A stretch of DNA of 64,000 bases from Paraburkholderia edwinii (lineage in GTDB: Bacteria > Pseudomonadota > Gammaproteobacteria > Burkholderiales > Burkholderiaceae). Under the pieces are notes generated by a model, which did not search any database, was not told the origin of the DNA, and saw nothing but the letters and a program-made list of their open reading frames with translations. The position numbers were made by a program, and so were the translations under genes. The stretch spans positions 1,736,001 to 1,800,000 of the forward strand of contig NZ_CP080096.1 in NCBI RefSeq assembly GCF_019428685.1, given 5' to 3'. Shown in pieces: positions 15,747 through 25,091 of this stretch (its first letter is position 1; each line of letters opens with the position of its first letter).

Positions 15747-17198
15747 ATGGGCACTGAATCCGACCTTCGACAGCATGATCTGCTGATCAATGGAGAACGC
15801 GTGCCGCCGACAAGCGGCGAATACTCGGTCGACATCGATCCTGCCACCGAACAGCCGATTGCACGCGTCGCGCGCGGCAACGCCGCGGATGTCGACGCGG
15901 CGGTCCGCGCGGCGCGCACCGCGCTGCCTGTCTGGAACGGCATACGCGCGGCCGAGCGCGCGCGCATCCTCGCGCGCTTCGCCGATCTGCTGCGCGCAAA
16001 CCAGCAGGACATCGCGGAGCTCGAAAGCCTCGACGGCGGCAAGCCGATCTCGGGCGTATTGCGCCAGGACATTCCCGCTGCGATCGACACGCTCGCGTAT
16101 TACGCGGGCTGGTGCGACAAGATTCACGGCGAAGTCGTGCCGGTACGGCCCGACGCGCTCACTTACACGGTGCGTGAACCGGTTGGCGTAGTCGCCGCGA
16201 TCGTGCCGTGGAATTTCCCGCTGATGATCGGTATGTGGAAGATCGCGCCGGCGCTCGCGTGCGGCTGCACGCTGATCGTGAAGCCCGCTGAAATCACGCC
16301 GTTATCGGCGCTGCGCGTCGCCGAACTGGCGCTCGAAGCCGGTGTGCCGCCGGGCGTATTCAACGTGGTGACCGGCAAGGGCAGTGTGGTCGGCGACGCG
16401 CTTGTCGCGCATCCGGGCGTCGACAAGGTCACGTTTACCGGATCGCCGTCGGTGGGGCGCGGCATTCTGCAAGGTGCGGCAAGCAACTTCAAGCGCGTCA
16501 CGCTCGAGCTCGGCGGCAAGTCGGCGAACGTGATCTTTCCCGATGCGAATCTCGACAGCGCGGTGCGCGCGGCGGCCTCGGGCGTGTTCTTCAACACGGG
16601 GCAGGTGTGCTCGGCGGGCTCCCGCATTCTTGCGCACCGGGACGTTTATGACGATGTCGTCGAGCGGCTTTCCGCGCGTGCGAAGTCGATCAAGGTCGGC
16701 GATCCCGCTCAGCGCGAAACGGGCATGGGACCGCTGATTTCCGATGCGCAGATGAAGACCGTGCTCGGCTATATCGACATCGGCAAGAACGAAGGCGCGT
16801 CGCTCGTGACCGGCGGTACGCGAATCGGCGAACGTGGCTTTTTCGTCGAGCCGACTGTTTTCGCAAACGTCGAGCACGAGATGCGCATTTCGCAGGAAGA
16901 GATTTTCGGGCCCGTTGCGAGCGTGATCAGATTCGACGACGAGGCCGACGCAATCCGGATCGCAAACGGCACGCTATATAGCCTCGCGGCGGGCGTATGG
17001 AGCGCCGATATTGGCCGTGTGCATCGCGTTGCGCATGCGCTCAAAGCCGGCACCGTGTGGATCAATACGTATGGCTATACCGATGTGCGTTTGCCGTGGG
17101 GCGGGACGGGTGACTCGGGGTTTGGCCGCGAGCACGGCGACGTCGCGATCGACAACTTCACGGAGCCGAAGTCGATCTGGCTCGCGCTCGATCATTGA
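15747..17198 (+). CDS. NAD(P)-dependent aldehyde dehydrogenase
   Basis: A 483-residue member of the aldehyde dehydrogenase superfamily. The catalytic cysteine is C288 (NTGQVCSAG), the general base E254 (LELGGKS), the oxyanion asparagine N156 (PWNF) and the cofactor lysine K179. The closest groups by eye are betaine-aldehyde/phenylacetaldehyde-type dehydrogenases. It oxidises an aldehyde to an acid with NAD(P)+. ATG 15747 has AGGAG. Placed between LysR and the PanE-like gene in an oxalate island, it might handle glyoxylate, glycolaldehyde or a related semialdehyde; this is inference from context only. Confidence 0.93.
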   Translation: MGTESDLRQHDLLINGERVPPTSGEYSVDIDPATEQPIARVARGNAADVDAAVRAARTALPVWNGIRAAERARILARFADLLRANQQDIAELESLDGGKPISGVLRQDIPAAIDTLAYYAGWCDKIHGEVVPVRPDALTYTVREPVGVVAAIVPWNFPLMIGMWKIAPALACGCTLIVKPAEITPLSALRVAELALEAGVPPGVFNVVTGKGSVVGDALVAHPGVDKVTFTGSPSVGRGILQGAASNFKRVTLELGGKSANVIFPDANLDSAVRAAASGVFFNTGQVCSAGSRILAHRDVYDDVVERLSARAKSIKVGDPAQRETGMGPLISDAQMKTVLGYIDIGKNEGASLVTGGTRIGERGFFVEPTVFANVEHEMRISQEEIFGPVASVIRFDDEADAIRIANGTLYSLAAGVWSADIGRVHRVAHALKAGTVWINTYGYTDVRLPWGGTGDSGFGREHGDVAIDNFTEPKSIWLALDH

Positions 17199-17244
17199 CA
17201 GCCGTGATCAGGATGATGGTGCATCACTGAACGGCTGATTGCGC

Positions 17245-17288
17245 GCAAAATAAAACGAGGATCGAACACTATGCAGCGTTCGATCCTC
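17245..17288 (-). terminator. Intrinsic terminator of the panE-like gene
   Basis: An 11-bp perfect stem (GAGGATCGAAC 17257-17267 with GTTCGATCCTC 17278-17288) is followed on the - strand by GTTTTATTTTG. It sits between the convergent aldehyde dehydrogenase and PanE-like genes. Confidence 0.85.
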
Positions 17289-17339
17289 GATGGTCACTCT
17301 CAGTCATCACTCGCGTCGCCGCTGGACGACGCAGTGCGA

Positions 17340-18317
17340 TTACTCGCCGCTCAACGCCATTCTTTCGCGCATCTTGACGAGCGCGAGCACGACGTCGATG
17401 GTCGGCGTCGGCTCGCCGACGAGGCGGCCCATTTCCTGCACGACGGTCAGAAGCGGATCGATCTCCATCGGCCGGCGATGCTCGAGGTCGACGAGCGTCG
17501 ACGTCTTGTGCGCGCCGACGGAACCCGCGCCGTCGATACGCCGTTCGATATCGACGCGGAAGTGCACGCCGAGCGGCTCGGCAATCCGCTGCGCTTCAGC
17601 CATCATCGTGCGACACACGTTGCGCGTACCGGGATCGCCCGCGAGCAAGTCGAGCGTCGCATGCGTCAGTGCGCTGATCGGGTTGAAGCACAGATTGCCC
17701 CACAGCTTGAGCCAGATTTCGTCGCGGATATTGTCGCGAATCGGCGCATCGAAGCCTGCCGCCTGCATCATTTCGTGCAGCGCCTGAATGCGCGGCGTGC
17801 GCTCGCCGCTCGGTTCGCCGATCGGAAACTTCTTGCCGTACACGTGCTTGATCACGCCCGGCTCGACGATCTCCGCTGCCGGATACAGCACGCAGCCGAT
17901 GGCGCGTTCCGGTCCGAGCTTGTTCCATTGCGAGCCGTCCGGGTCGATGCTCGACAGCCGTGTGCCCGCGAACTTGCCGCCATGCTGATAGAAGTACCAG
18001 TATGGAATGCCGTTGACGCCCGTGATGACCGCAGTGTGCTTGCCGAGCAGCGGCTGCATCGCATCGACTACACCCGGAACCGAATGGGCCTTTAGCGTGA
18101 TCAGCACATAGTCCTGCACGCCGAGCTCGCTCGGATCGGACGTGCAGCGTACGCGAGCGGACACCTCTTCGCCGTCCATTAATACACGCACGCCGTGCTC
18201 GCGCATCGCGGCGAGATGCGGACCGCGCGCAACGAAACTGACATCCGCACCAGCGCGTGCGAGTTGCACGCCCATCATCGCTCCAATCGCCCCTGCTCCA
18301 AAAACACAGATCTTCAT
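17340..18317 (-). CDS. 2-dehydropantoate 2-reductase family protein (PanE-like; possible oxalyl-CoA reductase)
   Basis: A 325-residue KPR-family reductase: NADPH-binding GAGAIG at 7-12, K76 in VLITLKAH, N102-G103, and the catalytic lysine K204 in IWLKLWGNLCFNP. The fold reduces a 2-oxo group with NADPH. Standard PanE makes pantoate, but a paralogue (PanE2) in Methylobacterium extorquens is the oxalyl-CoA reductase of oxalate assimilation. Being next to an OxlT-like carrier and within 11 kb of frc, with no oxalyl-CoA decarboxylase in view, this gene is a good candidate for that job. It is slightly longer than E. coli PanE (303). A solitary gene with its own terminator; start ATG 18317. Confidence 0.85.
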   Translation of the reverse strand: MKICVFGAGAIGAMMGVQLARAGADVSFVARGPHLAAMREHGVRVLMDGEEVSARVRCTSDPSELGVQDYVLITLKAHSVPGVVDAMQPLLGKHTAVITGVNGIPYWYFYQHGGKFAGTRLSSIDPDGSQWNKLGPERAIGCVLYPAAEIVEPGVIKHVYGKKFPIGEPSGERTPRIQALHEMMQAAGFDAPIRDNIRDEIWLKLWGNLCFNPISALTHATLDLLAGDPGTRNVCRTMMAEAQRIAEPLGVHFRVDIERRIDGAGSVGAHKTSTLVDLEHRRPMEIDPLLTVVQEMGRLVGEPTPTIDVVLALVKMRERMALSGE

Positions 18318-18566
18318 GATGTTCGTCCCAATGACATTGAAAACCCGCTTGCCTCCTGTGCCGGCTTAATAGTGCATGCCGATGCCGACATCGTTCGGTG
18401 CTGTGCCGCGAGCGCGAAGCGCGTCGAGCGTCACGCAACCGTAACAGGCGATATTGTGAGCATAGGGGTCGGCATCGATTGAAGACAGTTAAAGTTTCTC
18501 GCCAAATGCATTAGCAATTACTTATGCGTGCCGACGACCTGCGTGAATAGCCCGTCGATGCGGACA

Positions 18567-19196
18567 TCAGCTTTGCGCGCGCCGCACAAGCAGAAAGCTC
18601 AGGCCGATCACACCGAGGAAGATCCCGCAACAGCGATTGAACCAGCGCCGCACACCGGCGCGCGTGAGCCATTTGCCGAGATACATGCCCGCTCCGGAGT
18701 AGAGCGCGATCGCAAGCCACTCGAGCACGAGAAAGCTGGCGCCGAGCACGGCAAACTGCGGCAGCATCGGCTTCGCGATATCAACGAACTGCGGCAAAAA
18801 CGCGGTGAACACAAGAATCGCTTTCGGATTGCCGGCGGCGACCAGACACTCCTGACGCGCAATGCGAAGTAGCGACGCATCTTCGTGTTCGCGTTGCGCA
18901 TCGAGCGGGGCCACATCGCTGCGCCACAACTGAATGGCGAGCCAGATCAGATACGCTGCACCGGCAAGCTTGATCGCAAGGAAAAACACTTCGGATGCGT
19001 GCAGAACGACGGCGAGACCCGTCGCCGCAAGCACCAGCATCAACGCGAACGCGACGAGGCGGCCCATGCCCGCGACGAATGCGATGGTGAATCCATGGCG
19101 CGCCGCGACGTTAATCGACAACAGGTTGTTCGGTCCTGGGGCCATATTGATTGCAAAGCATGCGGGCAGGAAAAAGAGCCAGGCAGTAAAGGACAT
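18567..19196 (-). CDS. LysE/RhtB-family amino-acid exporter
   Basis: A 209-residue inner-membrane protein with about six hydrophobic helices. The family signature is near the N-terminus (NMAPGPNNLLSINVAARHG, 17-35), and AAGNPKAILVF follows the third helix. Members export amino acids or homoserine lactones by proton exchange. The substrate is unknown. It is on the same strand as the PanE-like gene, 249 bases upstream of it, with no evident shared promoter. Confidence 0.9.
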   Translation of the reverse strand: MSFTAWLFFLPACFAINMAPGPNNLLSINVAARHGFTIAFVAGMGRLVAFALMLVLAATGLAVVLHASEVFFLAIKLAGAAYLIWLAIQLWRSDVAPLDAQREHEDASLLRIARQECLVAAGNPKAILVFTAFLPQFVDIAKPMLPQFAVLGASFLVLEWLAIALYSGAGMYLGKWLTRAGVRRWFNRCCGIFLGVIGLSFLLVRRAQS

Positions 19197-19597
19197 GATG
19201 ACCGTACGTCGTCGTTTGAAGTTAAGAGCTGAAGAAACCGCGACGCGCGTGCTTCGTGTTTGCAGCGTGATGTGCGCGTGTCGTTTCAGTCATGAAGAGG
19301 TTTCAATTGTAGCGGCAGCATTCCCGGTTTTTAGCTGCTGCATATGTTCCGACGATAGCCGTTCGTGTGCCTGCATACCAAAATTCAGGAAATGTCCTAT
19401 TCACGTAATGTGCATTCACCTCTAGACTGTGGCCTTCTTTGCCGGGCTGCGTGGCGTGATGAGGTGAACCTGAGGTGTTCGTCGTATGATCGGTTGAATT
19501 CCTTCACTTCATTCGTAGTACGTCGCGTTGATGCCGTGCGTTAATCGCACTGCCGCTCACGCCCGCAGCCTTTCTGTTTTGACTGCGAGATATCCAC
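19197..19597. other. Intergenic region, LysE / M23 peptidase (divergent)
   Basis: These 401 bases hold the divergent promoters of the exporter and the peptidase. I see no gene, palindrome or terminator that I can support. Confidence 0.4.
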
Positions 19598-21055
19598 GTG
19601 ACGGTACGCCTACGTTCTTCTCTCGCGCACGGTCAGCGTACGTCTCGCAAGGCATCGCTTCCAGCGCGTTTCAAATTCAATCCGTTGTTCACCGTCGCCG
19701 CACGCGCGGCATGTCTGATCGGCATCGCAACCAGTTGCGGGCTGCCCGCGGCTTCCGGTGCGCCGACGCTCGTCGCCGCTCACATGACCTCGCGCACGCC
19801 GTCGAATAGCGCTGCGAACATACCGCCGCGCTCGCAACAGGCCGATCAGGAAGACCAGGCCGCGGGCACCATGAACGAAGATCCGCGGCGCGAAGCGAAG
19901 GCCGTGACCGATTCGGCTGCATTGCGCGATTCCATCGATTTGTTATGGGCAAGCGGCGGCGATACGCGAGCTTCGTCCGATACGACCTTGCGCTATGGCG
20001 CACCGATTCTGGCGTCGATGTGCGGCGCGGCGCCCGCGCTATGCGTGCCTGACGAATACCTCGACGCGGTACGCACCTGGCCTCGCGGGCTGGGCGCGAA
20101 TGCGTGGGCCGACAGCGGCGCCGATACCGATGCGGGCAATGACGCGACGCGCTTTCCGCTCGCTGCCGGCGCATCGCCGTGGACGCCGCCCGAGGCGAGC
20201 TACGAGCCGCGTGTCGTCGCGCGTACGGGCCAGATCGATCACGATTTGCACAGCGCGTTGGCGCAAGCCGATTTGCCGGCCGATATCGTCGCGCAACTCG
20301 AGCATCTGTTCGCAGGTCGGCTCGATGCGATGCGCGTCGCCGTGCCCGGCGATGGATTCCGTGTGATCTACGAGCGTGCCGATCTGTCGGACGCGGTCAC
20401 GCGTCATCCGCGTCTGACTGCCGCGGAAGTGCGGCTCGGCGATCGAACGTACACGGCGCTCTGGTTCATTGCACCCGGCAGCACGCACGGCGAGTACTAC
20501 GCGTTTGACGGCAGTCTGCTGCCCGGCGAGCCGTTCGCCATGCCAGTCAACTACGATCGGATCAGCTCGCCGTTCGGCGTGCGCATGCATCCGGTGTTCG
20601 GCGAGGAACGCTTTCATACCGGCGTCGATCTGACCGCGCGTTCGGGTGCGCCGGTACTGGCGGCAGCGGCCGGCACGGTCGAATTCGTCGGCGTGCTGAG
20701 CGGCTACGGCCGTCACGTCGTGATCAATCACGGCGACGGTTATACGACCTGCTACGCGCATCTGTCCTCATTTGCGCGCGGTTTGCGCGCAGGCATGCAG
20801 ATCACACAAGGCGAGCGCATCGGCGCGGTCGGTCGCACCGGCGTCGCAACCGGACCGCACCTGCATTACGAAGTGCGAATCAACGACGAACCGGTCGACC
20901 CGATGAAGCTGACCGAGCGCGACTTCACGCCGCCGCTCACGCCGGCGCAGCGCTTTGCGTTGACGCAAGCTGCCGGTACCGCGCACGAGCAACTGGCTGC
21001 AATGTCGGACAATGGCACGCGCGTCGCTTCGACGCGGCCCGTGTCGTTGTTCTAA
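19598..21055 (+). CDS. Secreted M23-family metallopeptidase (peptidoglycan endopeptidase)
   Basis: A 485-residue protein. A hydrophobic export segment (about 31-54) follows an unusually long basic N-terminus, so a later start is possible. The middle holds a Csd3/OapA-like accessory domain (about 205-310). The C-terminal M23 domain (about 315-440) has the full zinc set: H340 and D344 in FHTGVD, H388 in CYAHL, and H421/H423 in GPHLHYEV. It should cut peptide cross-links in the periplasm during cell-wall growth or division. Downstream are GC-rich bases and then the DUF3892-type gene. The gene is monocistronic as far as can be seen. Confidence 0.88.
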   Translation: MTVRLRSSLAHGQRTSRKASLPARFKFNPLFTVAARAACLIGIATSCGLPAASGAPTLVAAHMTSRTPSNSAANIPPRSQQADQEDQAAGTMNEDPRREAKAVTDSAALRDSIDLLWASGGDTRASSDTTLRYGAPILASMCGAAPALCVPDEYLDAVRTWPRGLGANAWADSGADTDAGNDATRFPLAAGASPWTPPEASYEPRVVARTGQIDHDLHSALAQADLPADIVAQLEHLFAGRLDAMRVAVPGDGFRVIYERADLSDAVTRHPRLTAAEVRLGDRTYTALWFIAPGSTHGEYYAFDGSLLPGEPFAMPVNYDRISSPFGVRMHPVFGEERFHTGVDLTARSGAPVLAAAAGTVEFVGVLSGYGRHVVINHGDGYTTCYAHLSSFARGLRAGMQITQGERIGAVGRTGVATGPHLHYEVRINDEPVDPMKLTERDFTPPLTPAQRFALTQAAGTAHEQLAAMSDNGTRVASTRPVSLF

Positions 21056-21260
21056 GCGCTTTGCGGCACGCGCGGCATGGCACGGGCATGTGCCGCCGGC
21101 GCGCGCGTTGCGGTTCTGCCAGCACCGCTTGCCACTCAATCTCTCCGTCGTCCTTAGAAGTTCTCGCGCGAGGCAAGGTCTGCACCATCGCGCCGGCAGG
21201 GGTGTTCGTTCTCTATCGTATAAGTGCTACGATGCCCTGACGACGATGATGGAGGTGGAA

Positions 21261-21569
21261 ATGGCTACCTATGCTATCGATGCCGTACGCATTAACCCCA
21301 GTACGGACCGCGTCACCCACGTTCGCTGGGCACTCGTTAACCCGAAGACGAACGAGTGGTTGTCGCCGCAGGAGATCGTCGAGGTATCGGACGTCGTCCA
21401 TGCGATCCATGCGGGAAATGCGGTCTGGTCGCTATTTACGCTCGGCGGAATGAAACTGCTCGGCCCGAAAATCAAAACGGTTTCACACACCGACGGCCTC
21501 GACGGCATCGACACCGATATTCCCGACGGCCACGTCGAGAAATTCATGGACGACCTCCCTCGGGTCTGA
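21261..21569 (+). CDS. DUF3892-type small conserved protein, 102 aa
   Basis: The true start is ATG 21261, preceded by a near-perfect GGAGGTGG site; longer in-frame versions have no support. The protein (MATYAIDAVRINPSTDRVTH...) resembles DUF3892-type proteins common in Burkholderiales: a beta-rich start, DVVHAIHAGNAVWSLF in the middle and a GPKIKTV segment near the end. The function of the family is not known. The family call is from memory of its pattern and would need a profile search. Confidence 0.7.
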   Translation: MATYAIDAVRINPSTDRVTHVRWALVNPKTNEWLSPQEIVEVSDVVHAIHAGNAVWSLFTLGGMKLLGPKIKTVSHTDGLDGIDTDIPDGHVEKFMDDLPRV

Positions 21570-21720
21570 CTCTTCTCCGGTTACCTCTATTGCGGTGCGC
21601 AACGCAGCGATCGCAATGCGCGCGGCACACCACCGTCGTTTGAAGGAAGCGCGCGTTGCGTCGCACAGCAGGGGCTCGATTGTGGCGGCGTGACAGTGCG
21701 GGCGTTCGAGGAGAGACGCG

Positions 21721-23391
21721 ATGACGCACATGTTCGACGAAGGTCTCGGCCGCCGCGACGCGAACTACGTGCCGCTCACGCCGATCGATTTCATCTCGCG
21801 CGCAGCGGAGATTTACAGCGATTATCCGGCGATCGTATATGGCGAGGTTCGGCGCAACTGGCGCGAAACCTACGAACGCACATGCCGCCTTGCGAGCGCA
21901 CTCGGGCTGGCCGGCATCGGTCGTGGCGACACGGTGGCCGTGCTGCTGCCGAATATTCCCGAGATGATCGAAGCGCACTTCGGCGTGCCGATGGCGGGCG
22001 CCGTGCTCAATACGATCAACACGCGGCTCGACATCGCATCGGTCCTTTTCATGCTGCGCCATGGCGAGGCGAAGCTGCTGATCGTCGACAGCGAATTCGC
22101 CGAACTCGCGCAGCGCGTGGCGCTCGAATTGCCGGCGCTGCGCATCATCTGCGTCAGCGATGCGTTGCCCGCCGATGCGCGCGCATTTTCCAGAGCCACC
22201 GATTACGAAGCATTCCTGCTCAACGGCGATCCGCGGTTCGCGTGGATGCCGCCCCCCGACGAATGGGACGCGATCGCGCTGAACTACACATCAGGCACGA
22301 CAGGCGAACCGAAGGGCGTCGTTTATCACCATCGCGGTGCATATCTGAACGCGCTCAGCAATATTCTCGAATGGGACATGCCGAAGCACGCAGTGTATCT
22401 GTGGACGCTGCCGCTTTTCCACTGCAACGGCTGGTGTTTTCCGTGGACCATCGCGGCGCGCGCGGGCGTCAACGTCTGTTTGCGCAAGTTCGACGCGAAG
22501 ACGGTGTTCGACCTGATTCGCCGCGAGCGCGTGACCCACTATTGCGGTGCGCCGATTGTGCAGAGCGCGCTCGCGAACGCGCCCACCGAATGGCGCGAAG
22601 GAATCACACATCAGGTCTCGACGATGGTCGCCGGTGCGCCGCCATCGCCCGCGGTCATCGCGCGAATGAAGGAGATCGGCTTCGACCTCACGCACGTCTA
22701 CGGCTTGACCGAAGTGTATGGGCCCGCCTCGGTCTGCGCGAAACAGCAGAGCTGGAATGCGCTATGCGACGACGACCGCGCGCGCATGAATGCGCGCCAG
22801 GGCGTGCGATATCATCTGCAAGCCGCCGCAGCCGTGCTCGATCCGCAGACGCTCGAGCCGGTGCCGCGCGACGGCGAGACGCACGGCGAAGTCATGTTTC
22901 GCGGCAATATCTGCATGAAGGGCTATTTGAAAAACGAGCACGCGACGGCCGAGGCATTCCGCGGCGGCTGGTTTCACACTGGCGATATCGGCGTGCTGAT
23001 GTCGGACGGCTACTTCCACATTACCGATCGCAGCAAGGACATCATCATTTCGGGCGGCGAGAATATTTCGAGCATCGAAGTGGAAGACGCGTTGTACCAG
23101 CATCCAGCGGTGTCGGTGGCCGCGGTGGTCGCGATGCCGGATGCGAAGTGGGGCGAAGTGCCGTGTGCGTTTGTCGAGCTCAAACCCGGTGCGCGCGTCA
23201 CAGCCGACGAAATGATCGCCCATTGCCGCACGCTGCTTGCCGGCTACAAGGTGCCTAAAGCCGTGTTTTTTGGCGAGCTGCCGAAAACCTCCACCGGCAA
23301 GATCCAGAAGTTCGAACTGCGTGCGCGCGTGAAATCGGCACACGCAATCGATACGTTGAGCCCTGTCACAGTCCCGCGCGGTGCGCGGTAA
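21721..23391 (+). CDS. AMP-forming acyl-CoA synthetase (fatty-acid/short-chain type)
   Basis: A 556-residue ANL-superfamily enzyme. The P-loop-like motif LNYTSGTTGEPKGV is at 187-200, the adenine motif YGLTE is near 325, the hinge region ITDRSKDIIISGGENISS is near 435-452, and the catalytic C-terminal lysine is in KTSTGKIQK. It activates a carboxylic acid via an acyl-AMP to the CoA thioester. The N-terminus (RRDANYVPLTPIDFISRAA) is typical of the medium-chain/DmdB-like group. AGGAG precedes ATG 21721. It overlaps the tail of the convergent LysE gene by 26 bases, so the two may limit each other's expression. Confidence 0.9.
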   Translation: MTHMFDEGLGRRDANYVPLTPIDFISRAAEIYSDYPAIVYGEVRRNWRETYERTCRLASALGLAGIGRGDTVAVLLPNIPEMIEAHFGVPMAGAVLNTINTRLDIASVLFMLRHGEAKLLIVDSEFAELAQRVALELPALRIICVSDALPADARAFSRATDYEAFLLNGDPRFAWMPPPDEWDAIALNYTSGTTGEPKGVVYHHRGAYLNALSNILEWDMPKHAVYLWTLPLFHCNGWCFPWTIAARAGVNVCLRKFDAKTVFDLIRRERVTHYCGAPIVQSALANAPTEWREGITHQVSTMVAGAPPSPAVIARMKEIGFDLTHVYGLTEVYGPASVCAKQQSWNALCDDDRARMNARQGVRYHLQAAAAVLDPQTLEPVPRDGETHGEVMFRGNICMKGYLKNEHATAEAFRGGWFHTGDIGVLMSDGYFHITDRSKDIIISGGENISSIEVEDALYQHPAVSVAAVVAMPDAKWGEVPCAFVELKPGARVTADEMIAHCRTLLAGYKVPKAVFFGELPKTSTGKIQKFELRARVKSAHAIDTLSPVTVPRGAR

Positions 23392-24004
23392 AAATCAGCC
23401 GCAGGCCGAGTGCCGCAATCGCAGTCGCGGCAAGGCGATCGATGCCTTTCTTCGCTTTAGCGTAAAGCTCACGCGCATGCCGGCTCGAGAAAAACACCGC
23501 GACGATCGTGTACCAGCCGGCTTCGATCGCAAACACAGCGGGCGGCAGGACCGCATAACACCATGCCGGCGGATGCTGCGGCAGCAGTGCGGCGAAAATA
23601 CTGCCATAGAAAATCGCAGTCTTCGGGTTACTCAATTGCGTCGACAGACCGACCCAGAATGAGCGGCGTGCATCACTGCGCACATCGGTCTCTACGCCAT
23701 CGAACGTGAGTGGCGCGGCCGCGCCGCGCCAAACCTTCGACGCGATATAAATCAGATAGAGTCCGCCCGCGATCTTTAAGCTCACATAGAGCCATTCGAC
23801 TGCGGCCAATACCGTATAAAGACCCAGAAGCGCAATGCCGCTAAAGAACACGCCGCCAATGCCCATGCCTAGCGCAGTGGCGAGGCCGTCGCGTCGCGAC
23901 AGACCGATGGCGTTACGTGCAACGACGAGAAAGCTGGGGCCGGGACTCATTGCACCGATCAGCAGTGCGCCGAGAATCGCGGCAATGGCGGCTTGAGCGG
24001 TCAT
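23366..24004 (-). CDS. LysE/RhtB-family exporter
   Basis: A 212-residue, six-helix exporter with the family signature SPGPSFLVVARNAIGLSR (20-37) and QLSNPKTAIFYGS at about 122-134. It is a second LysE protein, not closely similar to the one at 18567. Its 3' end overlaps the acyl-CoA synthetase gene by 26 bases tail-to-tail. The substrate is unknown. Confidence 0.9.
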   Translation of the reverse strand: MTAQAAIAAILGALLIGAMSPGPSFLVVARNAIGLSRRDGLATALGMGIGGVFFSGIALLGLYTVLAAVEWLYVSLKIAGGLYLIYIASKVWRGAAAPLTFDGVETDVRSDARRSFWVGLSTQLSNPKTAIFYGSIFAALLPQHPPAWCYAVLPPAVFAIEAGWYTIVAVFFSSRHARELYAKAKKGIDRLAATAIAALGLRLIFTAHRAGL

Positions 24005-24542
24005 AAAAGGTCTCCTTGTGAGATTGTTTTACGGAGTCGCGATGAAGGCGCGACGGCTCGGCGAGAGAGGCTGGCACGATAGCATGTCCGTAACGTGCAG
24101 CCTCGTTACGCCGGGCAAAAGAATAAATTTTGCTCGGGACAATAAAGAGTTTATAACGGCCGAAAAACCGGTGCGCTGCCCGCAAACGTCGAGCCGGTGC
24201 GGTTCTCGCCGTTGCACTGCACGATTGCGCCATACCTGGCGCTGCGTAAAATGAGTGTAGAATCGCTAGCAAATCAGAGAAGCGACCCGCGACGCACTGG
24301 GTTCCATCAGCGAACGCTCGCCACGGCCATGCCGCATATGATTCACGCACACCACTCATCTGACGCGTACGGCAAATCGCGGGCAGGCATTCGCCTTCAA
24401 TCAAGCTTGTTGGGTATGGCAGGTATTCCTGTATCGTCAGGGCCGCTTGCCGTGTCCGTCAGGTTCGTATAAAGGCTTCGCTGAAATGGCGAGGCCTTTG
24501 TGTTTATAACGCGCGCAATTCGAGCCGCGATATCGATACTTT
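24005..24542. other. Intergenic region, LysE / H-NS-like gene (divergent)
   Basis: These 538 bases contain no convincing gene; short open frames lack ribosome sites and have shadow-like composition. An AT-rich patch at 24120-24160 and a TAGAAT -10-like element near 24260 may belong to promoters of the flanking genes. Confidence 0.4.
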
Positions 24543-24797
24543 ATGAAAGAACGAGAGGAACATCGATTGTTCGACGCCGACGGTGAGGCGCGCGACCGGC
24601 TGATTGTCTGGATCAGACGCCGTATGGAAGAGTACGGTATTTCAATCGAAGCATTGGCCGCGGCGCTGACCGAAGATGCGGCGACGCCGAAATACCGCGA
24701 CGCGTATGGCAACACGTGGGACGGCAAGGGCGAACGCCCGGACTGGCTCACGCGCGCAATCAACGCGGGGCAGGATATCGAGCACTTCCGCTGCTAA
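24543..24797 (+). CDS. Short H-NS-family DNA-binding protein, 84 aa
   Basis: The C-terminal half (about 50-84) is the H-NS DNA-binding domain: PKYRDAYGNTWDGKGERPDW, where the normal AT-hook core is GxGRxPxW and here reads GKGERPDW, so a glutamate stands at the usual arginine. The N-terminal 45 residues are short compared with the coiled-coil oligomerisation region of full H-NS/BpH3 proteins (about 95-135 residues in total). It may be a truncated partner that modulates full-length H-NS, or a weak DNA binder. The ribosome site before ATG 24543 is poor. A hairpin with seven A residues in front follows the gene. Confidence 0.75.
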   Translation: MKEREEHRLFDADGEARDRLIVWIRRRMEEYGISIEALAAALTEDAATPKYRDAYGNTWDGKGERPDWLTRAINAGQDIEHFRC

Positions 24798-24820
24798 ATG
24801 CGGGAAGACGGCGCGCGGAC

Positions 24821-24846
24821 GAAAAAAAGCCCGCTTATGCGGGCCT
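24821..24846 (-). terminator. Hairpin terminator, T-run on the minus strand
   Basis: GCCCGC-TTAT-GCGGGC is preceded on the + strand by seven A residues and followed by CTGAAAAAAC. The T-run is therefore on the - strand, although no - strand gene precedes it here. On the + strand it would be only a hairpin after the H-NS-like gene. Confidence 0.5.
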
Positions 24847-25091
24847 GAAAAAACTGCTAGGAGTTTCGTTGCGAGATGTCTCGCAGGCGGGACTTTACCG
24901 CTGCAATATGAAAGCTGCGTGACTCTTCCGCTACTTGCAATGGTGCGGTTCAGACCCTGCATGTGGGGCGGGGTCAGGCGCAGGTGAATTTTACGGTGCG
25001 CACGGGGGTGGTGCGCCGATCGCGGACCTCGGGCCCAGGCGAACGCGTCAAGCGCCGGGATTGCCGGCGTGCCCGCATTAGCGAGGACAGT

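Noticed and set aside
21690..23258. Open frame of 522 codons in another frame of the acyl-CoA synthetase
   Set aside because: Arg-rich with no recognised domain. The frame at 21721-23391 has all ANL motifs.
24963..25091. ATG 24963 as the start of the FAD/Fe-S dehydrogenase
   Set aside because: The added 43 residues are basic and unfolded-looking and no ribosome site is present; GTG 25092 has GAGGA and gives a normal family length.
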